A stretch of DNA of 64,000 nt from Tenacibaculum sp. 190524A05c (lineage in GTDB: Bacteria; Bacteroidota; Bacteroidia; Flavobacteriales; Flavobacteriaceae), in assembly GCF_964036595.1 (NCBI RefSeq), contig NZ_OZ038523.1:1928501-1992500 (forward strand), written 5' to 3'. The notes beneath the pieces were generated by a model. It made no database searches and was not told the DNA's origin. It was given only the letters and a program-made list of their open reading frames with translations. Of the stretch, positions 1 to 8,337 are shown one piece after another (position 1 is the stretch's first letter; the number at the start of each line of letters is the position of its first letter). Both the position numbers and the translations under genes were made by a program.

Positions 1-1277
1 GCGAATAAAATAACAGATAAAAATGTTGATTTCATTCCCACAGCTAATCCCGCAATAATATTTGTTGCTGCTCCAGTTGAACTATTTTTTACGATATCTA
101 AAACTGGCTTTTTACCAAGACTAGTATAGTAAGCCGTTACTGTTGAAATTAATGCTCCAACTGCTAAACCTATCATACATGCATAAAACACATGGCGAGA
201 AGGAACTTCTTGTAATCCTTCACCGAAATAATTCATTTGTAAAGTTTCAGGTAACATCCAACGAATTAAAAACCAACTCGCTACTAATGTAATTACAATT
301 GATGCCCAGTTTCCTAGGTCTAAAGCTTTCTGAACCTCTGGTTCTTTAGCTGAATTATCTTTAATATTAACTAAGAATGTTCCTATAATAGAAGCTACAA
401 TTCCAACACCAGCAATTACTAATGGCAATAAAATAGGTCCCATTCCATTGAAAGCATCAGTAAACTGAGCTGTAGTAGACATGTCTCTAATCAAATAGTT
501 TCCTAAAACCATTGCAGCTAGTACAGTAGCAACATAACTACCAAATAAATCAGCTCCCATTCCTGCAACATCTCCTACATTATCACCCACATTATCAGCA
601 ATAGTTGCTGGGTTTCTTGGATCATCTTCAGGAATTCCTGCTTCAACTTTCCCAACTAAATCTGCACCAACGTCAGCAGCTTTAGTATAAATACCTCCAC
701 CAACTCTTGCAAATAAAGCAATACTCTCAGCTCCTAATGAGAAACCTGCTAAAGCTTCTAAGGCAATAGTCATTTCCTCATAAAAGTTTCCTTCACCTGT
801 AACAAACATTGAAACGAATAATAAAAAGAAAAGACTTAATCCTAATACTGCTAAACCAGCAACACCTAATCCCATAACAGTTCCTCCACCAAAAGAAACT
901 TGTAAAGCTTTTGGTAAACTTGTTTTTGCTGCTTCTGTAGTTCTTGCATTAGCATCCGTAGCTATTCTCATTCCAATATTACCTGCTAGTGCAGAAAAAA
1001 TCGCACCGATTATAAAAGCAATAACTATAATCCAGTGTGTAGTATCAACATATTGAGATATAAGGAATAGTGCAATTGAGGCGATAATTGAAAATATTAA
1101 AAGAAGTCTGTACTCCGCATTTAAAAATGCTAATGCTCCTTCTTTAATACTTTTAGAAATTGACTGCATTTTTTCATCTCCAGCATCTTGTTTCTTTACC
1201 CAAGACATTTTGATGAACATAAAAACAAGCCCTAAAACAGCCAATATAATTGGCACATACACTATGTTTGATTCCAT
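1..1277 (-). CDS. hppA: Membrane-bound ion-pumping pyrophosphatase, C-terminus beyond window
   Basis: Partial gene, not closed inside the window: about 425 N-terminal residues are visible from an ATG at 1277-1275 and the frame runs open off the left edge. The product couples pyrophosphate hydrolysis to pumping of H+ and/or Na+ across the inner membrane. Translation shows several hydrophobic segments and the family's pyrophosphate/Mg site, DVGADLVGKVEAGIPEDD, followed by NPATIADNVGDNVGD. The later GNTT-A/K position that separates K+-dependent from K+-independent enzymes lies outside the window, so ion specificity and K+ dependence cannot be assigned. It lies downstream of the soluble pyrophosphatase on the same strand, but a terminator separates them, so it probably has its own promoter. 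Identity is secure. Confidence 0.95.
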   Translation of the reverse strand, partial: MESNIVYVPIILAVLGLVFMFIKMSWVKKQDAGDEKMQSISKSIKEGALAFLNAEYRLLLIFSIIASIALFLISQYVDTTHWIIVIAFIIGAIFSALAGNIGMRIATDANARTTEAAKTSLPKALQVSFGGGTVMGLGVAGLAVLGLSLFFLLFVSMFVTGEGNFYEEMTIALEALAGFSLGAESIALFARVGGGIYTKAADVGADLVGKVEAGIPEDDPRNPATIADNVGDNVGDVAGMGADLFGSYVATVLAAMVLGNYLIRDMSTTAQFTDAFNGMGPILLPLVIAGVGIVASIIGTFLVNIKDNSAKEPEVQKALDLGNWASIVITLVASWFLIRWMLPETLQMNYFGEGLQEVPSRHVFYACMIGLAVGALISTVTAYYTSLGKKPVLDIVKNSSTGAATNIIAGLAVGMKSTFLSVILF

Positions 1278-1308
1278 AATTTTTAATTAATTGATTAGTT
1301 TATTGCCC

Positions 1309-1338
1309 TAAATATAACAAAATCAAACTCTAAACAAA
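1309..1338 (-). promoter_or_regulatory. Candidate promoter for hppA
   Basis: On the minus strand a TTTG (1338-1335) is followed after 18 bases by TATATTTA (1316-1309), one mismatch from the Bacteroidota -7 element TAnnTTTG. It lies about 30 bases upstream of the hppA ATG and its -33 part overlaps the T-tract of the preceding ppa terminator. Prediction by motif only. Confidence 0.4.
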
Positions 1339-1366
1339 AAAAGCTCATTACTTAAGTAATGAGCTT
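1335..1366 (-). terminator. Intrinsic terminator of ppa
   Basis: A perfect 26-base palindrome (1341-1366, arms AAGCTCATTAC) is followed on the minus strand by a run of T. It begins 22 bases after the ppa stop codon and so separates ppa from hppA. Confidence 0.85.
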
Positions 1367-1387
1367 GAATATTTCGCAATTGGAATC

Positions 1388-1915
1388 TTAGATTTTAAAG
1401 CTTCCTTTTTCTTGGTGTTCGCTTTCTTGGTAACGAGCGATACACTTATCTAAAATGTCATACGCTTCGTCAGCATCTCCCCAACCTCCTACATCAACTT
1501 TTTTCTCTTCTAAATCTTTATATACTTGGAAAAAGTGAGTGATTTCTTTCTTACGGTGAGGGTTTAAATCAGATAAATCGTTGTACTTATTCCAAATTGG
1601 ATCTGAAACAGGAACACAAACGATTTTTTCATCTGGACCTTTTTCATCTGCCATATGGAATACACCGATTGGTTTTACTTCCATAACACACATTGGGAAA
1701 GTTGGCTCAGCTCCTAATACTAAAACATCTAAAGGATCTCCATCTAAAGCTAAAGTTTCTGGAATGAAACCATAGTCTCCTGGGTACATCATTGAAGAAA
1801 ATAACATCCTATCAAAACGGATTTTCTTTAAATCAAAATCGTACTCGTATTTATTTCTACTTCCTTTAGGTATTTCTATTAATACATCAACAGTTTGTTT
1901 CTCTTTTGCTGTCAT
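1388..1915 (-). CDS. ppa: Inorganic pyrophosphatase (soluble, family I)
   Basis: Cytoplasmic Mg-dependent enzyme that hydrolyses pyrophosphate to two phosphates and so pulls biosynthetic reactions forward. The 175-residue product has the family I signature DGDPLDVLVLG (about residues 58-68), the nearby MYPGDYGFIP substrate segment and the acidic GPDEKIVCVP stretch, and is the usual length for bacterial family I enzymes. A promoter with both -33 and -7 elements lies about 30 bases upstream and a strong terminator lies downstream, so it looks monocistronic. The next gene downstream is the membrane pyrophosphatase, so enzymes that waste and that conserve pyrophosphate energy sit side by side. 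Confidence 0.97.
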   Translation of the reverse strand: MTAKEKQTVDVLIEIPKGSRNKYEYDFDLKKIRFDRMLFSSMMYPGDYGFIPETLALDGDPLDVLVLGAEPTFPMCVMEVKPIGVFHMADEKGPDEKIVCVPVSDPIWNKYNDLSDLNPHRKKEITHFFQVYKDLEEKKVDVGGWGDADEAYDILDKCIARYQESEHQEKGSFKI

Positions 1916-1945
1916 AAATTTTACTTCGTTTCAAAAATCGGTTTG

Positions 1946-1979
1946 CAAAACTACGGATAAATTAGAGTTTACACACAAA
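1946..1979 (-). promoter_or_regulatory. Promoter of ppa
   Basis: Reading the minus strand, TTTG (1979-1976) is followed after 22 bases by TAGTTTTG (1953-1946), an exact match to the Bacteroidota -7 element TAnnTTTG. The start codon of ppa lies about 30 bases further on. The 22-base spacing is at the long end for this promoter class. Confidence 0.6.
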
Positions 1980-2010
1980 CTTTAGCCGTTATTTTTAGGT
2001 TAAATTAAGA

Positions 2011-4548
2011 TTAAAGTCCTGGTTTAATACCAATTCGAATTGCAAACTTTGGAGTTGGTACTGCAATACTATTTGCAGGTGCTCTATAATCACTTCTCCA
2101 AATTGCATCAACTCTTAAAAAACGAAGGTTTCCATACCCAATATTCTCAAACCCAAAACCGTATTCATAGTACACACGATTTGGTGCATTGTACTGAATA
2201 TTCTGAACTCCTGCAGTATTTACAACACCATCATTTAAATCCCTGTTCCCTTGGTTAACCGTACCATAAGCCGCGCGGAATGTCAATAAACTTCTTAAAT
2301 TTAATTTTCTAACTAACGGAATTCTATTTAAAATAAATCCATTAAAATGATGCTCTAAGTGTGTAGACAAATAAGTATCTGTTACAAAATCATAGAAGTT
2401 CAATAATGAAAATGTATTCGGAACTAATGAGAAAGACTGGTTCGCAGGAATTACATTCATCAATGAAACAGGAACCTGCCCAAACGTTTTACCTCCTTCA
2501 ACTGTGGTGTCTAATAATCCGAATTTCCCTAATAAAATAGGTTGATTATATTTTAATTGAATTCTATCATAATCGTGAGTTCCATTTAAAACTCCTTTAT
2601 ACCCATGACGATAATTTAAAACAATAGATGGGAATACATTTCTTCCATATCGTTGTTCAACTCCCAAACCGTATACGAATCTTCCTGGAGTGAAGCTAAT
2701 ATATACATCCGAAGCAACATCAGTTACACTTGAAATAAAGTTGGTATCACCCGGATTCTCTCGATAACTTACTGAGAAGTTTTCTGGACTTGCAGAACTG
2801 ATACGAGAATGTGATAAATTAAAACCTAATCTTAAATTATTATGTATCGCATAATCAAAATTAGCTGCATACTTTTCTACATTAGATAAGAAAAAGTTAT
2901 TTCCTCTTGAGAATAATGCTGTAGACCCAAAAGTATTTCCTAATAATTGAGTTGTATTAAAAAGTGAGCTTCCTAATTGTTCAACATCTTTTTGATAAGC
3001 AGCACTAACAGCAATCCTAGGTTGATAAGACAATAGATACTTTGCCTCTAAACCATATTTAAACTCTTTATCTTTAAAACCGTATGCTAAATGTCCAGCT
3101 AATCTAAATCTATCATCTTTTGTTTTAAAGGTTCTAAAACCAATTCTAGTTCTTAATCCTTCTACTTCATTATTCGCTAAGGCAGTCCAGAAGGGTCCGA
3201 ATTGAAGATTTAAAGCATCTATATTAATGTAACCACTAGAAATTGTATTGATAAATCCAGTTATTTTTTTGATTCTCTTTTTACTTTTAACTGAAGTGAT
3301 TAATTTATACGTATCCTTATTATCTTCTTTCTCCTCTTTCTTCCAAAACTCTTCAGATTTATAATATTGATCTGGACGAATTTTTTGTGTTTCAAAATCG
3401 TAAAAGTCTTCTGGTAATGGTTTTTCTAAGACGTAATCTTCGTAATTAATGGTCTTTTTAATAGTCAGACCTTTATTAGCATCATTTTTATCTAAGAACG
3501 TAAAGTCTCCTTCATAAGCATTCCTTGTTGGAATATAAATACTATCATTTCTTACTTCAAATTCTTTTTCGAAAGTTAAACCTCTAACAAAATTTAAGTT
3601 TGCTCCTTTTACAACTTCCATACGAAGTTTCTTAATAGTAAAGTCTTTATCTGCAACCCAAAAATTTCCTTTAAACGCTAAATCTTGATCTCGAATTGGA
3701 AAGAAATAGATGTTGTAAAGCTTCTTATTATTGTTCACAACACTATCATATAATACATAATCATACGTAGCAAATCCATCTGTAGATAATGGACTAACAA
3801 AAGATTTACGTAACAGCGTAATATTATTTCTGAATACATCTATATTCTGAAAAGTCATAGACATTCTATCAAAAACAAATCCTTGTGCTCCTAATCCTTC
3901 AGCTTTTTCTGCAACAATATCTTCTCGTTTTTTATTTGAGACATTATTACCGTACACTTTAGAAATCTGTTCACTTAAGAAAATAGGAATGTAGTAGTTT
4001 ATTCCGTCGCTATCATATTGAATTTCACTGATAGCTTCTTTATATTGATCTTTGAAGATACTTTTGATAAATACAGTATCTAAATTATTTAGACCAATCT
4101 CGATAGTTTTGTGCTTCTTGAATTGGTAATGATCTACCAAATCCACTCCATTTTTTCTCTTCCTCTTCCAAATTTCTTTTAAAATTCGATAAGCAGGATT
4201 TTCTTTTTTCTTTAATCTCTTTTTAGGTTTAGTAACAACAATAACTTCCTCTAAAACATCAGTACCTTCTTTAAGCACGATGTTTAGGTATTTTGTTTTT
4301 TTACTAACCTTAATAGTTTGAGTTTGGAAACCAACAAAAGAAACCTCTAAAACACCTCTGTTCTTCTTGATTCTGAAAGCGAATCTCCCTTCATCATCAG
4401 TACTTGTTCCTTGAGTAGTTCCTTTAATAATCACATTTACGAATGGTAAAGGATTATCATACTCATCTACCACCGTTCCTCTTAATGTTAATTGCGCATT
4501 TAATACTAAACTCGCAAAAAGGAGCAGCGCTGTAATTTTTAATTTCAT
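2011..4548 (-). CDS. DUF5686 outer-membrane protein with CarboxypepD_reg-like domain
   Basis: 845 residues. A signal peptide (MKLKITALLLFASLVLNAQ) is followed by a carboxypeptidase-regulatory-like beta-sandwich (about residues 22-97: GTVVDEYDNPLPFVNVIIKG, later GRFAF and VSFVGFQT). The rest is a long region of alternating hydrophobic/aromatic beta-strand character ending in an aromatic-rich strand, typical of the DUF5686 outer-membrane barrel family of Bacteroidota. The N-terminal domain is the one also found in TonB-dependent receptors, but no plug domain is visible. No substrate can be named. It stands alone between pdhB and ppa, separated from pdhB by a terminator. Confidence 0.85.
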   Translation of the reverse strand: MKLKITALLLFASLVLNAQLTLRGTVVDEYDNPLPFVNVIIKGTTQGTSTDDEGRFAFRIKKNRGVLEVSFVGFQTQTIKVSKKTKYLNIVLKEGTDVLEEVIVVTKPKKRLKKKENPAYRILKEIWKRKRKNGVDLVDHYQFKKHKTIEIGLNNLDTVFIKSIFKDQYKEAISEIQYDSDGINYYIPIFLSEQISKVYGNNVSNKKREDIVAEKAEGLGAQGFVFDRMSMTFQNIDVFRNNITLLRKSFVSPLSTDGFATYDYVLYDSVVNNNKKLYNIYFFPIRDQDLAFKGNFWVADKDFTIKKLRMEVVKGANLNFVRGLTFEKEFEVRNDSIYIPTRNAYEGDFTFLDKNDANKGLTIKKTINYEDYVLEKPLPEDFYDFETQKIRPDQYYKSEEFWKKEEKEDNKDTYKLITSVKSKKRIKKITGFINTISSGYINIDALNLQFGPFWTALANNEVEGLRTRIGFRTFKTKDDRFRLAGHLAYGFKDKEFKYGLEAKYLLSYQPRIAVSAAYQKDVEQLGSSLFNTTQLLGNTFGSTALFSRGNNFFLSNVEKYAANFDYAIHNNLRLGFNLSHSRISSASPENFSVSYRENPGDTNFISSVTDVASDVYISFTPGRFVYGLGVEQRYGRNVFPSIVLNYRHGYKGVLNGTHDYDRIQLKYNQPILLGKFGLLDTTVEGGKTFGQVPVSLMNVIPANQSFSLVPNTFSLLNFYDFVTDTYLSTHLEHHFNGFILNRIPLVRKLNLRSLLTFRAAYGTVNQGNRDLNDGVVNTAGVQNIQYNAPNRVYYEYGFGFENIGYGNLRFLRVDAIWRSDYRAPANSIAVPTPKFAIRIGIKPGL

Positions 4549-4563
4549 AGGTATTTTACTTCA

Positions 4564-4596
4564 AAAATCCTTTTAGTTCGAAACTAAAAGGATTTT
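4564..4596 (-). terminator. Intrinsic terminator of pdhB
   Basis: A 15-base perfect stem (arms AAAATCCTTTTAGTT at 4564-4578 and its complement at 4582-4596) with a 3-base loop, followed on the minus strand by T residues. It lies between the pdhB stop and the start of the DUF5686 gene. Confidence 0.8.
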
Positions 4597-4629
4597 CTTA
4601 CAATTATCATCTCTCTAATTATCAATATC

Positions 4630-5610
4630 TTACTTGATATACATTACCTCTTTTACAGCTTTTACTACATCTTTAGAATTTGGCAACCATTTTTCTAATA
4701 AAACTGGAGAATATGGTGCTGGTGTATCAGCTGTTGTAATTCTTTTGATTGGAGCATCTAAATAATCAAATGCTTCATCTTGTACTCTAAATGTAATTTC
4801 AGAAGATACACTACCAAATGGCCAAGCTTCTTCTAAGATTACTAATCTATTTGTTTTCTTAACTGATTCTAAAATGGTTTTATGATCCATTGGACGAACA
4901 GTTCTTAAATCAATAACTTCTATTGAAATTCCTTCCTCTGCTAATTCATCAGCAGCCTTATATGCTTCCTTAATAATTTTACCGAAAGAAACTACAGTTA
5001 CATCAGTTCCTTCTCTTTTAATATCCGCAACACCAATTGGTAACACATACTCTCCTTCAGGAATTTCCATTTTATCTCCGTACATCTGCTCAGACTCCAT
5101 GAAAATAACTGGATCATCATCTCTAATTGCTGCTTTTAACAATCCTTTTGCATCATATGGATTTGACGGAACAATTACTTTTAATCCTGGACAGTTTGCA
5201 TACCAGCTTTCGAATGCTTGTGAATGCGTAGCCGCTAATTGACCTGCAGAAGCAGTTGGACCTCTAAAAACGATAGGACAATTGAACTGTCCACCACTCA
5301 TTTGACGAATTTTAGCAGCATTATTAATAATCTGATCAATACCAACTAATGAGAAGTTAAACGTCATATATTCAACAATTGGTCTGTTACCATTCATTGC
5401 AGATCCTACAGCAATTCCTCCGAAACCAAGTTCAGCAATTGGTGTATCAATAACGCGTTTCGCTCCAAACTCATCTAACATTCCTTTACTTGCTTTATAA
5501 GCACCATTGTACTCAGCAACTTCTTCTCCCATTAGATAAATACTCTCATCACGACGCATTTCTTCACTCATTGCTTCGCAAATAGCCTCTCTAAATTGTA
5601 CTGTTTTCAT
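4630..5610 (-). CDS. pdhB: Pyruvate dehydrogenase E1 component, beta subunit
   Basis: 326 residues, full length for the E1 beta (transketolase C-terminal-like) subunit of the pyruvate dehydrogenase complex. With the alpha subunit and thiamine diphosphate it decarboxylates pyruvate to feed acetyl-CoA synthesis. The sequence shows the pyrimidine-binding domain (MGEEVAEYNGAYKASKGM, IDTPIAELGFGGIAVGSAM) and the C-terminal domain (VIDLRTVRPMD, ILEEAW). The alpha subunit and E2 gene are not in the window; many Flavobacteriia have unlinked E1 subunits. A branched-chain oxo-acid dehydrogenase E1 beta is the main alternative, but the sequence pattern fits pyruvate dehydrogenase best. It is divergent from etfB. 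Confidence 0.92.
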   Translation of the reverse strand: MKTVQFREAICEAMSEEMRRDESIYLMGEEVAEYNGAYKASKGMLDEFGAKRVIDTPIAELGFGGIAVGSAMNGNRPIVEYMTFNFSLVGIDQIINNAAKIRQMSGGQFNCPIVFRGPTASAGQLAATHSQAFESWYANCPGLKVIVPSNPYDAKGLLKAAIRDDDPVIFMESEQMYGDKMEIPEGEYVLPIGVADIKREGTDVTVVSFGKIIKEAYKAADELAEEGISIEVIDLRTVRPMDHKTILESVKKTNRLVILEEAWPFGSVSSEITFRVQDEAFDYLDAPIKRITTADTPAPYSPVLLEKWLPNSKDVVKAVKEVMYIK

Positions 5611-5645
5611 ATGTGTTTTATTCTAGTAGTTGTTTATTCAATTTG

Positions 5646-5653
5646 CAAAAGTA
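5646..5653 (-). promoter_or_regulatory. Candidate -7 element for pdhB
   Basis: On the minus strand the sequence reads TACTTTTG, an exact TAnnTTTG match, about 36 bases upstream of the pdhB ATG. I see no convincing TTTG at the -33 position. Confidence 0.45.
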
Positions 5654-5707
5654 AAAAAATTACTATTAACAGAATTAACAGAATGTTAAAATCAGCGATT
5701 TAAATGA

Positions 5708-5715
5708 TATTTTTG
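5708..5715 (+). promoter_or_regulatory. Candidate -7 element for etfBA
   Basis: TATTTTTG matches TAnnTTTG. It would place transcription start at about 5720-5723, exactly where the 24-base palindrome begins, giving an 80-base leader to the chosen etfB start. Confidence 0.4.
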
Positions 5716-5722
5716 AAGAGAA

Positions 5723-5746
5723 ATTTATTATGCATGCATAATAAAT
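5723..5746 (+). promoter_or_regulatory. 24-base perfect palindrome, candidate operator
   Basis: The two 12-base halves ATTTATTATGCA and TGCATAATAAAT are exact reverse complements with no spacer, giving a core ATGCATGCAT. There is no following T-tract, so it is not a terminator. Its place in the divergent pdhB/etfB control region, immediately after a predicted -7 element for etfBA, suggests a binding site for a dimeric repressor. The regulator is unknown. Confidence 0.6.
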
Positions 5747-5802
5747 CAAAAAAAATGCTTAAATTCGTCGCACGAAATTAAGTGTTTTTAAAACAAACCT
5801 AT

Positions 5803-6543
5803 ATGAAAATATTAGTATGTATCAGCCATGTACCTGATACCACTTCAAAAATCAATTTTACTGAGAATGACACTAAGTTTGATACTAACGGTGTTCAATT
5901 TGTAATAAATCCATACGACGAATTTAGTTTAACACGCGCAATGTGGTTCAAAGAAAAGCAAGGTGCTTCTGTAACTGTTGTTAATGTAGGAGGACCAGAA
6001 ACTGAACCAACATTAAGAAAAGCTTTAGCTATTGGAGCAGATGATGCTATTCGTGTAAATACAGTGCCAACTGATGGTTTTTTAGTTGCTAAAGAATTAG
6101 CTGAAGTTGTAAAAAACGGTGGTTACGATTTAGTATTAGCTGGAAAAGAATCTGCTGATTATAATGGACAAATGGTTCCTGGTATGTTAGCTTCTTTATT
6201 AGGATTCGATTTTGTGAATGGTTGTGTAGGAATTGAGGTTGATGGAACGAATGCTACATTAGATAGAGAAATTGATGGTGGTGAAGAAAAAGTTTCTTCT
6301 AGCTTACCATTAGTTGTTGCAGGACAAAAAGGTATCGTTGAAGAGAAAGACTTAAGAATTCCAAACATGAGAGGAATTATGATGGCTCGTAAAAAGCCAT
6401 TAAGCGTTGTTGAAGCTTCAGGAGCGAGTGCATCAACAACTACAACAACATTTGAAAAACCAGCACCAAAAGGTGATGTAAAATTAGTAGATAACGTTGA
6501 TGATTTAATCAACTTATTACACAACGAAGCAAAAGCAATTTAA
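5803..6543 (+). CDS. etfB: Electron transfer flavoprotein, beta subunit
   Basis: Small subunit of the EtfAB heterodimer, which takes electrons from acyl-CoA dehydrogenases and related flavoenzymes and passes them to the membrane quinone pool. I chose the ATG at 5803 (MKILVCISHVPDT, 246 residues) over an upstream in-frame GTG at 5782 because the family begins with this beta strand. Visible family features are the ADDAIRVN segment, the conserved LAGKESADYNGQMVPGMLA stretch (AMP/FAD region) and PNMRGIMMARKKP near the C-terminus. etfA follows after 71 bases containing a strong hairpin. Confidence 0.95.
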   Translation: MKILVCISHVPDTTSKINFTENDTKFDTNGVQFVINPYDEFSLTRAMWFKEKQGASVTVVNVGGPETEPTLRKALAIGADDAIRVNTVPTDGFLVAKELAEVVKNGGYDLVLAGKESADYNGQMVPGMLASLLGFDFVNGCVGIEVDGTNATLDREIDGGEEKVSSSLPLVVAGQKGIVEEKDLRIPNMRGIMMARKKPLSVVEASGASASTTTTTFEKPAPKGDVKLVDNVDDLINLLHNEAKAI

Positions 6544-6558
6544 ATTTAAAATCAAAAC

Positions 6559-6595
6559 ATTTTAGTGGATGCGTTTAAACACCATCCACTAAAAT
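6559..6595 (+). other. 13-base-pair intercistronic hairpin between etfB and etfA
   Basis: ATTTTAGTGGATG (6559-6571) and CATCCACTAAAAT (6583-6595) are perfect complements around an 11-base loop. No T-tract follows, so termination is unlikely. It could affect mRNA processing or the relative expression of the two subunits, which are needed one to one. Confidence 0.55.
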
Positions 6596-6614
6596 TCTAA
6601 CAAAATTAAAGAGT

Positions 6615-7568
6615 ATGTCTGTATTAGTTTTTGCCGATTCATCGGAAGGAAAATTTAAAAAAACAGCTTTTGAAGTTGTTTCATATGGAAAAAAAGTGGC
6701 AGAGCAATTAGGAACTAATGTTGTTACCTTAACTATAAATGGAGGAGATGCATCTGAATTATATACTTACGGTGCAGAAAAAGTTGTTGAAGTAAAAAAT
6801 GACTTATCTTCTTTTAACGCTAAGGCTTACGCTGCTATTATCAAACAAGCAAGTGAAGCTCAAGGTGCGGATACTGTAATCATTGATTCTAGTGTTGACG
6901 GATTAACTGTAGCTCCATTAGTAGCTGTAGGATTAGAGGCAGGTTATGCTTCTAACGTAGTAGATTTACCAAGTAGTACTGCTCCTTTTGTTGTGAAGCG
7001 TAAAGCGTTTTCAAACAAAGGATTCAATAATACTGAAATCTCAACTGAAAAAAGAGTTATTGGTGTAGCTAAAAACTCATTTGGTGCGCACGAAAACGCA
7101 GTATCGGGTTCAGCTGAAGGTTTAGATGCTTCATTACCTGAATTAGGAGTTTCTTCTGTTTCTATTGATAAAGCTACAGGAACAGTTACAATTGCTGATG
7201 CAGATGTAGTAGTATCTGCAGGACGTGGGTTAAAAGGACCTGAAAACTGGGGAATGGTTGAAGAATTAGCTGACGTTTTAGGTGCTGCAACTGCATGTTC
7301 TAAACCAGTTTCTGATTTAGGTTGGAGACCTCATAGTGAGCACGTTGGACAAACTGGAAAGCCAGTAGCTTCTAACTTATACATTGCTATCGGAATTTCT
7401 GGAGCTATTCAGCATTTAGCTGGAGTTAATGCTTCTAAAGTAAAAGTAGTAATTAACAACGATCCTGAAGCTCCTTTCTTTAAGGCTGCTGATTACGGAA
7501 TTGTTGGAGATGCTTTCGAAGTTGTACCTCAACTTATTGAAAAATTAAAAGCTTTCAAACAAGCTTAA
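6615..7568 (+). CDS. etfA: Electron transfer flavoprotein, alpha subunit
   Basis: 317 residues, full length. This subunit carries most of the FAD site. The C-terminal FAD-binding domain is clear: VVSAGRGLKGPENWGMVEEL, then KPVSDLGWRPHSEHVGQTGK, YIAIGISGAIQHLAG and VVINNDPEAPFFKAADYGIV. The N-terminal half has the expected alternating strand/helix pattern. It is co-oriented with etfB and ends in a strong terminator, so etfBA is a two-gene transcript. Confidence 0.97.
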   Translation: MSVLVFADSSEGKFKKTAFEVVSYGKKVAEQLGTNVVTLTINGGDASELYTYGAEKVVEVKNDLSSFNAKAYAAIIKQASEAQGADTVIIDSSVDGLTVAPLVAVGLEAGYASNVVDLPSSTAPFVVKRKAFSNKGFNNTEISTEKRVIGVAKNSFGAHENAVSGSAEGLDASLPELGVSSVSIDKATGTVTIADADVVVSAGRGLKGPENWGMVEELADVLGAATACSKPVSDLGWRPHSEHVGQTGKPVASNLYIAIGISGAIQHLAGVNASKVKVVINNDPEAPFFKAADYGIVGDAFEVVPQLIEKLKAFKQA

Positions 7569-7586
7569 AAAGTTAAATATATTAGC

Positions 7587-7622
7587 AAACCTCAAAAGAA
7601 TTTCTTCTTTTGAGGTTTTTTA
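7587..7622 (+). terminator. Intrinsic terminator of etfBA
   Basis: A 14-base perfect stem (AAACCTCAAAAGAA at 7587-7600 with its complement at 7605-7618), 4-base loop, followed by a T-rich tail. Confidence 0.9.
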
Positions 7623-7717
7623 TTCTAAAGAACTTTCCATACCCATATTTTTTATTAAATTGTGGCACGCTAAAGCAGTCTATTTTAGACCGCTTTTTTT
7701 TGCAGGAAGACAGATAC

Positions 7718-8323
7718 ATGAGCTTAGTAAGATTAACTATTAAAGGAATTTCGTACAGTCAAACACAGAGCGGTGCATATGCACTTGTTTTGAGTGAAAT
7801 GGAAGGAACTCGTACTTTACCCATAATTATTGGTGCTTTTGAAGCACAATCTATAGCAATAGCTTTAGAAAAAGAAATACGCCCTCCAAGACCACTGACA
7901 CACGATTTATTCAAAACATTTGCTGAACAATTTCAAATTCAACTCAAACAAATTATTATTCATAAATTAGTAGATGGAGTTTTTTTCTCTAGTTTAATTT
8001 GTGAAAGAGACGGAATTGAAGAATCAATAGATGCCAGAACTTCAGATGCTATTGCGTTAGCAGTACGTTTTCAAACTCCCATTTTCACTTATGAAAACAT
8101 ACTTGACAAAGCAGGTATTTATTTGAAAGCAGAAGAAAAGTTTAGCGATGAAGAAGAGGAATTAGAAAAAATTGAATTGATTCCTGACACCGAAGTATCT
8201 GAATTGGATGACTTCTCTGCCTTATCTTTAGGCGAACTAGAAACAAAACTACACGAAGCTGTTAATAATGAAGATTATGAATTAGCAGCTAAAATTAGAG
8301 ACGAAATTGACAAACGCTCTTAA
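7718..8323 (+). CDS. Bifunctional nuclease (BFN/DUF151) family protein with C-terminal UVR motif
   Basis: 201 residues from the ATG at 7718, preceded by AGGAAGA; an earlier in-frame start at 7610 lies inside the etfA terminator and is rejected. The N-terminal 130 residues match the BFN/DUF151 fold (LPIIIGAFEAQSIAIALE, PRPLTHDLF, then DARTSDAIALAVR), a family with reported nuclease activity in plants and unclear function in bacteria. An acidic linker leads to a UvrB/UvrC-type motif (LETKLHEAVNNEDYELAAKI) at about residues 165-195, usually a protein-protein contact or helical hairpin. This domain pair is common in Bacteroidota. It is followed closely by the nucleoside transporter gene (14 bases), so the two may be cotranscribed. 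Confidence 0.85.
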   Translation: MSLVRLTIKGISYSQTQSGAYALVLSEMEGTRTLPIIIGAFEAQSIAIALEKEIRPPRPLTHDLFKTFAEQFQIQLKQIIIHKLVDGVFFSSLICERDGIEESIDARTSDAIALAVRFQTPIFTYENILDKAGIYLKAEEKFSDEEEELEKIELIPDTEVSELDDFSALSLGELETKLHEAVNNEDYELAAKIRDEIDKRS

Positions 8324-8337
8324 ATTTGCGTAACAAC

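Noticed and set aside
5782..5802. GTG start for etfB at 5782
   Set aside because: The extra seven residues precede the conserved first strand; the ATG at 5803 gives the usual N-terminus.
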